Positions 7,743 through 15,130 of a DNA stretch of 64,000 nt are shown here, in pieces. The notes below the pieces were generated by a model, which was given only the letters and a program-made list of their open reading frames with translations, had not been told where the DNA came from and searched no databases. This DNA comes from an uncultured Aquimarina sp. (GTDB lineage Bacteria; Bacteroidota; Bacteroidia; Flavobacteriales; Flavobacteriaceae). The position numbers were made by a program, and so were the translations under genes. Numbering within the stretch: position 1 is the first letter of the stretch; each line of letters starts with the position of its first letter. The stretch lies in contig CANMDW010000003.1 in assembly GCA_947496705.1 (NCBI GenBank), positions 62,001-126,000 of the forward strand. Direction: 5' to 3'.

Positions 7743-10505
7743 TTACTCTACGACCAATTTACTTGTTCTTTCGTTGGTTTTATCAGCAACCTGTATAATA
7801 TACAATCCAGGTTTCAGAAAATTATCTATTTTGACTGTATCGTATTGAGATAAATTTTCTTTTCTATATATAACTTTTCCATCCAGTGCTCTGTAAATTC
7901 GTAGTGTTGGTTTTTCAAAGCCTTTGGTTTCAATAATAAAACTGCCCTTTGAAACCGGATTAGGATGCACAGTAAGTTTATTACTTCGTAGATTTTCTAT
8001 TTCATAAGTAAGAGATGTGTTTGATCCTAGACAACTTGTTATTGTTATATCATCAATTATGATCGGTTTTTCTGCCGTAGTCACAAATTCCACAATATCA
8101 TTAGGGCCAGCAGTAAGACCTGTCGCAGAAATAGTAATAACATCATTGTCTGAGCTAAAGTATGAAGCCACTACTTCTCCATTAACTTTTATATCAAGAG
8201 CACCGTTACCTGTTCTTCCTGCTTTCATACAAGCTGCAGATATAGATCCTATCCCGCCAGGAATTGTAGCACTTAATGTTCCTGTCCCATTTTTATCTAA
8301 TTGGATAGTTTTGGTATCTCCTGGTGTTATTACATCACCTGCTACTCCTTTTGTGTATGACCATTCAATATCATTTGCTCCTGTAAAGTTGTTAAATGTA
8401 TACCTGGATGTTAAGTTAGTACTATCAAATGTTTCAGTAAAACTTGTTATACATCCTGATACTCCTTGTTGTATAACAGTAAGTGTTTTGTTTGTAACAC
8501 CAGTTCCTGTAAAAATAATAGTGCCGGCTCTGCTGTCTGAAGTCGTATTTTCTGAAACACTAATCGTGACTACGCCATTAGCGGTACCGCTATCTGGACT
8601 TATCGTTATCCAGGATAGATCGCTAGAAGCAGACCACTCTATATTAGATGTTATATCTATTGTTACATCTTCTGAAAGATATTCTAAATCAACACCTAAA
8701 GGTGAAACATTCATATAATCAGAAACATTATTACTAAACTCATAAGCTCCCAAATCAATTGTTCCTATGCGTTCATTCCCCTTTTTATCATAAAATACAG
8801 AAACAGAAGCACCAGCATCTATAGCTGTACTACCAACAGACAATTGTGCAAAATCAGACGAAGTATCATCAAAAGAGACAAAATCGGGATCGCTATGAAT
8901 TACTCCATCCGGATCATTGTAACTACCACCTGCAGTGCGGTAATGAAGGTTATTTGTTGCTGTTGAGCCTATCGGAGCTTCTGTAAACATTCTACTATTG
9001 AAGTGATCGGTATAGTAAATATTATTTTTAAATTCAATACTTGGATTATTAACTGTTATACCTATTGCAGAAGAACCAGTAACATCACTACCGTTATTGA
9101 GGTCAATAATAGTATTGTTATACACCCATATATTTGAAATAGGCTCAGCTGCATTATCATTACCTTCAATTATGATCGCTCTGGCTTTCTTCGAAATGAC
9201 ATTATTTCGGACAGCCACATTTGAGGCCCATCTAAATTTTAACCCACTAAAATCAGGACTGTACCCCGAATTTGGGAATTTACTAGGTGTAATATAATTG
9301 CCTTCAAAAAGCACATATTGGATTGGACGGCCTCCCTGTAAGTCGTTAACCCATCCGCCTTGCACCTGTCTATCAACCTTATTATCTACCATTACAATAT
9401 GATTGGTAGGAATATGAGTATCTTTCCCATTATAACGAATAGCAAATGCCGTTTTGGCTATTTCTGTTACAAAGTCGCAATTCGCAATAAATAGTTTTGA
9501 ACCACTAACTGCTCTGATACCGTGTTCATGTTTTGGGAAATTAAGATTTCTTATTTTCACTCCTATAATGGCAATTTTATCAAATTGTTGGCAAAAGATC
9601 CCATAGGGGCCAAAATCATGAAAATAACCATTCCAAATAACATTATTTGTACCTCTATTATGCTCAATAGCTGCTCCTCCTCCAGTTTCGGAAATTTCTA
9701 AATTGTATGCCAGATTGTTTGATCCTCCAAATTTTATGGGAGTATTTGCTTGATTCGGCATTTTTAAATGGAAATCCATCAAGCGTATATTGCTTTCATT
9801 ATCAATAGTGATTCCTCCTCTTGAAGTCGCTGTAATATTAAGAATGGCCTTATCCCCCTCTCCATAAGTACCTATAGAAAGATTATTTTTATCCAAATTA
9901 ATAGCAGAAGATGCTATAATAACATCGCCATTTTTTAAAAGAATGCGATCACCTGAAGAAGCTCGATGTAAACCTTCTCCTAATGTGAGCAGTGGTTCTC
10001 TTTCTGTAGTACCAGAATTACTATTATTACCGTTAGCTGCGACGTAATAGGTAGTTTTATTAAATTCGGTAACTTTAATAGTAATATTCTTTGAAGCTGT
10101 GACACCATCTATATCTTTTACCGTTACGCTAACGGTATATGTACCTGGTTTTTCAAAAACGTGTGCGGTAAAAAAACCTTTTGTTTTTTCCCATTTTCCA
10201 TTGGGATCTGTATTTGTCGAATCAAAATTCCATACAAAATTTGCCAAAACATAATTATTATTGGCCAAACCGGTAGTTCCAGTTGCATCAAATGTAACAT
10301 GAAGTGGAGCTACCCCCTCGATTTGATTTGTATTTATGTTTAGGTCAATTTGAGCTGACAGATAGGTAACCGACAAAAAACAAAATATACCTGCTAAAAC
10401 TTTTTTTATATAATTCTTAGAATTGACATTTCTAATACTTTGTTCTACGATAAGAGTTCTAGATAATTCTAAAAAGTGAAAAGCGAAATTTGACCCAGTT
10501 AACAT
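7743..10505 (-). CDS. Secreted PKD/right-handed beta-helix/BACON protein with T9SS sorting domain
   Basis: A 920-aa multidomain protein. A hydrophobic signal segment ending TYLSAQ lies about 30 residues in, so the true start may be downstream at a non-ATG codon. Then: a PKD domain (about 60-145, GTYTVSVTVKDIDG), a parallel beta-helix (about 150-590, with repeated NN turns and a terminal IDLGAYE motif typical of pectate-lyase/chondroitinase-B-like helices), a BACON domain (about 600-690, WITISPDSG), a jelly-roll-like module (about 690-835), and a type IX C-terminal sorting domain (about 845-920, VHPNPVSKG, ending KLVVE). It is probably a surface or released polysaccharide-binding protein or lyase. 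Catalytic residues cannot be assigned by eye. Confidence 0.88.
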   Translation of the reverse strand: MLTGSNFAFHFLELSRTLIVEQSIRNVNSKNYIKKVLAGIFCFLSVTYLSAQIDLNINTNQIEGVAPLHVTFDATGTTGLANNNYVLANFVWNFDSTNTDPNGKWEKTKGFFTAHVFEKPGTYTVSVTVKDIDGVTASKNITIKVTEFNKTTYYVAANGNNSNSGTTEREPLLTLGEGLHRASSGDRILLKNGDVIIASSAINLDKNNLSIGTYGEGDKAILNITATSRGGITIDNESNIRLMDFHLKMPNQANTPIKFGGSNNLAYNLEISETGGGAAIEHNRGTNNVIWNGYFHDFGPYGIFCQQFDKIAIIGVKIRNLNFPKHEHGIRAVSGSKLFIANCDFVTEIAKTAFAIRYNGKDTHIPTNHIVMVDNKVDRQVQGGWVNDLQGGRPIQYVLFEGNYITPSKFPNSGYSPDFSGLKFRWASNVAVRNNVISKKARAIIIEGNDNAAEPISNIWVYNNTIIDLNNGSDVTGSSAIGITVNNPSIEFKNNIYYTDHFNSRMFTEAPIGSTATNNLHYRTAGGSYNDPDGVIHSDPDFVSFDDTSSDFAQLSVGSTAIDAGASVSVFYDKKGNERIGTIDLGAYEFSNNVSDYMNVSPLGVDLEYLSEDVTIDITSNIEWSASSDLSWITISPDSGTANGVVTISVSENTTSDSRAGTIIFTGTGVTNKTLTVIQQGVSGCITSFTETFDSTNLTSRYTFNNFTGANDIEWSYTKGVAGDVITPGDTKTIQLDKNGTGTLSATIPGGIGSISAACMKAGRTGNGALDIKVNGEVVASYFSSDNDVITISATGLTAGPNDIVEFVTTAEKPIIIDDITITSCLGSNTSLTYEIENLRSNKLTVHPNPVSKGSFIIETKGFEKPTLRIYRALDGKVIYRKENLSQYDTVKIDNFLKPGLYIIQVADKTNERTSKLVVE

Positions 10506-10822
10506 ACGTAAGTGTTTTTTAAGTTTAGATTATTGATTTGGTTTTAAATTTGTTGACAAAGGTGAGTGTAAGTATTTTTTTCTATGTTTAGGGTTTCTAC
10601 TTGCAATGTAAAAAAGTCTACTGCTTCACTTATTTTCATATCATCATCCTGATAAAACGGGCCGATTAGAAAAACATCACTTTCTTAAAAGCAATTGTGA
10701 CATATTATATATTTTAGTTTCGATTATGCAAATACCCCCTGCGTTAAGAACACAGGGTTTACTTGCACGTCATGAACTCACTCAACTTAAATTACCATTT
10801 AGGTATTGTGCGTTTTTGCAAT
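10506..10822. other. Intergenic region upstream of the secreted beta-helix gene
   Basis: AT-rich DNA, presumed to carry the promoter of the beta-helix gene. I could not pick a convincing -7/-33 pair, and no gene or strong repeat is visible. Confidence 0.3.
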
Positions 10823-10918
10823 TTACCGTAATATGATCCCTTGATTATCATCATCATCAGAGTTACAACCTACAAGTAGCGTACTGAACAAAAGTAGATA
10901 TATGTAAAAAAAAATCAT
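10823..10918 (-). CDS. Possible 31-aa small lipoprotein
   Basis: An ATG at 10918 opens a 31-codon frame reading MIFFYIYLLLFSTLLVGC followed by NSDDDD and a short tail. It is a textbook lipoprotein signal (lipobox LVGC) plus the acidic stretch after Cys that Bacteroidota use for surface lipoproteins, but almost no mature protein. It may be a truncated lipoprotein gene or a genuine micro-lipoprotein. The start follows a run of nine T on the coding strand, so a slippage frameshift is also possible. Confidence 0.4.
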   Translation of the reverse strand: MIFFYIYLLLFSTLLVGCNSDDDDNQGIILR

Positions 10919-10959
10919 TGTTCTTAAATATTTAACTAATAGGTTTAAGTCTTTAAAAA

Positions 10960-11059
10960 AACCTTCCTGATAAATTCCTAAGGTCTTGGGGATGGCTTTA
11001 AGAAAGTAAAAAATCGATAGGTACTAGGTATCAGGAAGGTTAATTATTCCTACTTTCTT
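10960..11059. repeat. Two interleaved inverted repeats (pseudoknot-like arrangement)
   Basis: AACCTTCCTGATA (10960-10972) is repeated inverted as TATCAGGAAGGTT (11029-11041), 13 of 13 bases. Between these arms starts a second pair, AAGAAAGTA (11000-11008) with TACTTTCTT (11051-11059), 9 of 9. The A-B-A'-B' order could fold as an RNA pseudoknot or as overlapping hairpins, or act as a terminator between the flanking minus-strand genes. Confidence 0.6.
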
Positions 11060-11122
11060 GTACATAACTTTGAATGATTTCAAAATACCTTCCCCCAATA
11101 ATATTTATATAAAAATTTGACA

Positions 11123-11512
11123 TCATTTCCCTGGTTTATTTTTTATAACTCCTGTAAGACTTAGAAGCTCGTAATATTGACTTATTACCGATTTGTTACT
11201 TATCTTTTGATAAATAATCTCACAAGCCTCCCAAATATCATAATCGGCTGTAGTATCAGAACTATCAGATTTATTAAAAGCTTTTAAGAAATAATCAATA
11301 GATTTATAATATTCTTTCAAAAAATAATAATTCATACCCAATCCAATTAAGATACATCTTTGGTCACAGTCTTTACTTTTAGAAAGAAGGCATAAAAAAA
11401 TACTTAGTGATTCTTTATACTTACCCTCTATAAGTAATTTATGTGCATTTAACATTTGTAACTCTTGCTTATTTTTAATCATAAGGTACACTTGAAATAT
11501 TACCATCTTCAA
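11123..11512 (-). CDS. Small TPR-like protein
   Basis: 129 aa, or 119 if translation begins at the internal ATG at 11482 (MIKNKQELQ). No signal peptide. The helical pattern NAHKLLIEGKYKESLSIFL and GLGMNYYFLKEYYKSIDYF looks like two tetratricopeptide-type helix pairs, so a protein-binding role is likely. It is the last of a run of small minus-strand genes; partner unknown. Confidence 0.55.
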   Translation of the reverse strand: MKMVIFQVYLMIKNKQELQMLNAHKLLIEGKYKESLSIFLCLLSKSKDCDQRCILIGLGMNYYFLKEYYKSIDYFLKAFNKSDSSDTTADYDIWEACEIIYQKISNKSVISQYYELLSLTGVIKNKPGK

Positions 11513-11539
11513 TATTGTCTTATCTATCTTTTTTCTTGA

Positions 11540-11858
11540 TTATTTAATAAAAAAAGAGTCAAAAAGACCAAGTTTCACTAGTATCGTTAATAGTGTTCCA
11601 ATACCAATCCAAACGACCTTGATCAACATTTTTGTTTTGGAGAAAATCAATTTTAATCGTTGTTCTTTTACCTTCCATTCATCCTTTGTAAGTGTATAAC
11701 CCGGAAACAATATCATTCCAACACTAGTTTCAACTATGAAAGGTCCTGCTAATAAAATCCTTAACGTTGCCCTTATCTCGTTTATGGATGTTAAATAAAA
11801 AAAGTCACGGAACTCCTGCGAACAAAAAAATAATACCGAATAGTCTCACATTTCCCAT
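11540..11858 (-). pseudogene. Frameshifted small membrane protein gene
   Basis: From an ATG at 11858 the frame reads MGNVRLFGIIFLFAGVP and then stops at TGA. In the neighbouring frame the same reading continues as RDFFYLTSINEIRATL, then PGYTLTKDEWKVKEQRL, a hydrophobic helix (VVWIGIGTLLTILVKLGLF) and a stop at 11540-11542. Joined, these give a plausible protein of about 105 aa with two membrane segments. The 319-bp span is one base off a multiple of three. Homopolymer runs flank the break, so decay, programmed slippage or a sequencing error are all possible. I do not recognise the family. Confidence 0.5.
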
Positions 11859-11895
11859 ATTTTACATTTAATATTTATAAAAACATTCTAGTGAA

Positions 11896-12315
11896 TCAGT
11901 CTGCTCTTTTAAAAGTCATGATATTAGACCCCTTTTCATCCTGATCTGACAAGACTAGTTTATCATCATCTAAGCTTATGATGGTTAAATCTTTCTTTTC
12001 TTTATTGCTTGTTGTACTCAATATTTTTCCATCATCAGATATAGCCCAAGCTCCAGCTTCTGTCTTTGTTTTCCCAAAAACTGGGGTGACAGTTATAAAT
12101 GTTTTGTCTGCCTTAAACTCAAAAGAGAGCTTCCCAACAACTTGCTTTTTCATATTATCAAAAAAAGCCTTCATATCACTATCAATACCTCCAGACATCT
12201 CAAACTCCATATCCTCTAACACCCATTCCCCTACAATGATCTCACTATTATTGGGTGCCGTTCCGCAAAAAGCTGTTAATATTGAAATTGTAATAATCAA
12301 CATCATTTTTTTCAT
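11896..12315 (-). CDS. Lipocalin-like lipoprotein, 139 aa
   Basis: Signal sequence MKKMMLIITISILTAFCG with a weak lipobox (Phe before Cys), then a compact beta-rich protein opening with IIVGEWVLEDMEF and closing with SLDDDKLVLSDQDEKGSNIMTFKR. That G-W opening and the K-L-V-L end are typical of small lipocalin-like domain proteins common in Flavobacteriaceae. The ligand is unknown. It starts 3 bp after the stop of the 112-aa lipoprotein gene and is a clear paralogue of the 145-aa protein at 12709-13146. Confidence 0.65.
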   Translation of the reverse strand: MKKMMLIITISILTAFCGTAPNNSEIIVGEWVLEDMEFEMSGGIDSDMKAFFDNMKKQVVGKLSFEFKADKTFITVTPVFGKTKTEAGAWAISDDGKILSTTSNKEKKDLTIISLDDDKLVLSDQDEKGSNIMTFKRAD

Positions 12316-12318
12316 AAT

Positions 12319-12657
12319 TTACAGTTCGGTTATATTAGTAATTTTCCCATTTTCCCAACATACTTTTATCTCACTATTAAAAATACCATGTTTAATGTTA
12401 ACATCGTAGCAAGTGGTTTCTCCTTCTATGCTTGAATTGATGACATTTGGATCTTCTAATTCATACAGGTTTAATGGAATATCCTCGTTAGAATATCCAT
12501 ATTTACCAGCAGCGTCGTCTATGGATTTAGTACTGCTTATGGTAGTCATGAAACCTTCCATTTCAGGCGAAATCTCCACAGAAGATCCGCAGGCTATAAA
12601 ATTGATACAAACGGTCAGAATTAAAATAGTTGACAAAAAAAAATTGGTGTTCTTCAT
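12319..12657 (-). CDS. Small lipoprotein, 112 aa, unknown function
   Basis: Signal peptide ending in lipobox FIAC (Cys about residue 23), then 89 residues without a recognised domain; two further Cys (TCYDV and KVCWENGK) could form a disulfide. It is sandwiched between two lipocalin-like lipoprotein genes, 51 bp and 3 bp away, so the three probably form an operon. Confidence 0.6.
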   Translation of the reverse strand: MKNTNFFLSTILILTVCINFIACGSSVEISPEMEGFMTTISSTKSIDDAAGKYGYSNEDIPLNLYELEDPNVINSSIEGETTCYDVNIKHGIFNSEIKVCWENGKITNITEL

Positions 12658-12708
12658 AATGTAATTGAGTTATTTAAATAAAAAATATTTATTCTACTTT
12701 TTCAAGGG

Positions 12709-13146
12709 TTAGAATAGAATGCTACTCTCATTTCCTGCTACGTCCAATATTAGACTATCTGGTGCTAAGAGCACTAGTTTTTTAGATGTTGATTCTAATA
12801 TTTCGATATGATATTTCTGTTCATCATCTATTGCAATATTTAGTACTTTGTTGTCATTTGAAATATCCCATTTTCCTTTCTTTATCTCTGTATCGAGACT
12901 ACCTATAGCAGGAATTATAACATCTATGGTATTGTTTGATCGTATCTTAAAGAAAAGTTTATCCAAAAACATTTTTTTTGTGACATCAACAAAGAATCTA
13001 CGAGAATCATCTTTTTCAACTACACCAGGTATTTTAAAATCTATATCCTTTAGTACCCATTTTCCGATAATGTTGTTATTACTTGTTGTAGATCCACAAG
13101 AAAGGATTAATATAAAAAAGGTGATTGCTAAAAATATTTTTTTCAT
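12709..13146 (-). CDS. Lipocalin-like lipoprotein, 145 aa
   Basis: Signal peptide MKKIFLAITFFILILSCG with lipobox LILSC, then IIGKWVLKDIDFKIPG and a beta-rich body ending TSKKLVLLAPDSL. It parallels the 139-aa protein segment by segment (GKWVLKDIDF against GEWVLEDMEF), so the two arose by duplication. Probably a periplasmic or outer-membrane lipocalin-like protein; ligand unknown. Confidence 0.65.
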   Translation of the reverse strand: MKKIFLAITFFILILSCGSTTSNNNIIGKWVLKDIDFKIPGVVEKDDSRRFFVDVTKKMFLDKLFFKIRSNNTIDVIIPAIGSLDTEIKKGKWDISNDNKVLNIAIDDEQKYHIEILESTSKKLVLLAPDSLILDVAGNESSILF

Positions 13147-13179
13147 TGAGTAAATAAGAAAAATGTTTGAGGTAAAATA

Positions 13180-13653
13180 TTAATCAACCAGTTTGATGTC
13201 TTTCTTATCAGAAGGGTCTATCACTGCAGCTGCTACATCCACATCGGCTTCTACAAAGTAAGATGACTTTTCATTGTTGGCAAACTTGCTCATTTTACCC
13301 AAAGTTCCTAGAGCGCCACCTTTTTCCTTTAGTGAATCGGCATTAGACTGAAGTAATTGAAATGGTAGTGAAAAAGAGACTTCTTTCACATCACCCGGCT
13401 TTATTGTATAAGCATCTGGAATCTTTATAACCCCAAGTTCAAACTCTCTGGTTTCCTTATCATCTCCTCTTCCACTGGAAAATTCTTCCAGAAACCTAAC
13501 TTTAACCTCTATAATTTCTTGTTCACTTTTAGAAGTCATTATTACCTTTCCATCTATCACTCCGTCTTGTTTTGAAACTTGTCCTGGAATTTGCAGATTT
13601 ACTTTAACCCCACCAATACCTAATTTGTTCTTAATTTTATTAAATAAACCCAT
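13180..13653 (-). CDS. Spo0M-like (arrestin-fold) protein
   Basis: 157 aa, no signal peptide. The N-terminus MGLFNKIKNKLGIGGVKV, the following beta-sandwich pattern (GVIDGKVIMTSKSEQEIIEVKV) and YTIKPGDVKEVSFSLPF match the SpoOM/Spo0M family, an arrestin-like fold found well beyond sporulating bacteria. It is shorter than Bacillus Spo0M and seems to hold one arrestin-like lobe. Likely a cytosolic adaptor; target unknown. Confidence 0.75.
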   Translation of the reverse strand: MGLFNKIKNKLGIGGVKVNLQIPGQVSKQDGVIDGKVIMTSKSEQEIIEVKVRFLEEFSSGRGDDKETREFELGVIKIPDAYTIKPGDVKEVSFSLPFQLLQSNADSLKEKGGALGTLGKMSKFANNEKSSYFVEADVDVAAAVIDPSDKKDIKLVD

Positions 13654-13711
13654 TCATTAGATTTTTAATTTGTTAAAGATCTAGTGTACATACTGACCTT
13701 TTATTATCCTT

Positions 13712-13888
13712 TTAAAATTCCACTTCTGTTGGAGCGGTTTTAGTGCTATGTATACTATTATTATCGTTTGGAGAATAATTTTTAGTATCAAACACGATTT
13801 CACCTCCAATGATCGATTGTAGATTTCCTAATCTCGCAATTCTAAATTTTTCAATACTTAGAACTTTTTTGTTTCTGTTTGTTATCAT
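13712..13888 (-). CDS. Double-glycine-leader peptide (class I lanthipeptide-type leader)
   Basis: 58 codons from the ATG at 13888: MITNRNKKVLSIEKFRIARL, then GNLQSIIGG, then a 30-residue polar core. The KKxLSIxKFxIAxL...IIGG pattern is the leader of Bacteroidota peptides exported and cut by C39-peptidase ABC transporters, often annotated as class I lanthipeptide precursors. The core has Ser and Thr but no Cys, so no lanthionine ring can form from it. No modification enzyme or transporter is adjacent. It may be a stand-alone secreted peptide. Confidence 0.55.
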   Translation of the reverse strand: MITNRNKKVLSIEKFRIARLGNLQSIIGGEIVFDTKNYSPNDNNSIHSTKTAPTEVEF

Positions 13889-14226
13889 ATCCGTAAGGTT
13901 TATTGAAAATTAATATGTTGGAAAAGTAGAATTTAAATCAACTCAAGAAAAGCTATACCTGGTAAGATTTATAAATCACACCTAATACAAAACTACATAA
14001 GATACTTGTTGTCAATTATTTAAAAACATTTCAAAGCATAATTGATATATTCTTGATTGTTTAAATCAATGGAACGGTTTTTTAAGTCAGCTGTTGATTA
14101 ATGTTGGTATTAAAGTATTATGCTCAGAAATTTGAGAACGACTTAAATCGGCAGTAAATAAAGTATGTATAGCTTAATAGTGGTTAACGTTTTGTCAACA
14201 AAACTATGAGGAATAAAAAATTTCTT

Positions 14227-14398
14227 GAAACCGACTATCCCCGAGGCAAGCCATAGGGGTATTTCGCCGGTTTCATTTTGGCCTCGGGGCCAAAAACCGA
14301 AATTTTGTATTTAGCCTCACCCGGAACTGCCAAAAAAGGCAGTTCCGACCTCTCCCAAGGAGAGGTTAATCGGAAACCCCGAGGCAGAGCCGTCGGGG
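14227..14398. repeat. Cluster of GC-rich hairpins
   Basis: Stacked inverted repeats in an AT-rich gap: GAAACCG/CGGTTTC (14227-14274), CCCCGAGGC/GCCTCGGGG (14239-14289) with a third copy at 14377-14385, CGGAACTGCC/GGCAGTTCCG (14322-14347, loop AAAAAA) and ACCTCTCC/GGAGAGGT (14348-14366). A stop-free frame across it is a by-product. The look is that of a dispersed palindromic element. Confidence 0.7.
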
Positions 14399-14497
14399 AA
14401 TTATTTAGATTAACAGGTTTTTGTTTCAGGAATAAACCACTTTATTTCCAGATATACTTTGCTACATAATTAAAATTGGTAAAAGGTAATCGAAAAA

Positions 14498-14813
14498 AGT
14501 ATTTCCTTTTTTAAATATGCAGAGGAATATATTGAAGAACTAGTAAAAACCAAAAAGCACAGTAGGGCCAGCTCTGATGAAGCTAGAATAAATAGAGCTA
14601 AAGAATTTACAAATAATCGAGACATCTCTTAAAAAACTAAGAGTTTTTCTTATAACAAAACACCAATCTTCAGAACGCTGCGTTTTATACACTTATGGCA
14701 TTATTAGAACCATATTTAATAAAGCAATCGGCGAGGGTATTGTAGACCAAAAGTACTATCCCTTTATTCATAAAAATGCAGATGAAGCCCTAGATAGTGT
14801 CCTGAATTTTTAA
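14498..14813 (+). pseudogene. Tyrosine recombinase (integrase) SAM-like domain remnant
   Basis: Two frames offset by one base carry integrase-like text: FFKYAEEYIEELVKTKKHSR ending at a TAA at 14630-14632, then KLRVFLITKHQS, YTYGIIRTIFNKAIGEGIV and DQKYYPF to a stop at 14811-14813. This resembles the N-terminal core-binding (SAM-like) domain of Bacteroidota phage-type integrases. The catalytic domain is absent. It is probably the leftover of an integrated element. Confidence 0.6.
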
Positions 14814-15130
14814 ATAAAATCTATTTCTTTAGGATAGCTGTTTTTTCTATCCCTTAAAATAGGGGCAATGAAAATTTTTGAATCATTAGAAAACCTAGAA
14901 GAAAAACTCATATCCACAATAAATGATACGACCGGGCAAAAAATAATGAGCATTACTACTTATAATTTTATCATCGATGCATATAACGGTAATTTCTTTT
15001 AAGAACTTTAAGAAATGGTATAACGCTTTAGGGACTAACACATTTCCGGAAAGTCCATTAATATTTACAACAAGAGTACATTACTGTTTTTACGAGCTAC
15101 GAATTTTCCGACATAAAGAGATTTTTGCTG

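Noticed and set aside
8017..8718. 233-codon plus-strand open frame
   Set aside because: Antisense to the secreted beta-helix/T9SS gene, which has clear domains; this frame is a shadow.
14868..15002. 44-codon plus-strand ORF (MKIFESLENLEEKL start)
   Set aside because: Short, no homologue recognised, and next to an integrase remnant; coding status cannot be supported.
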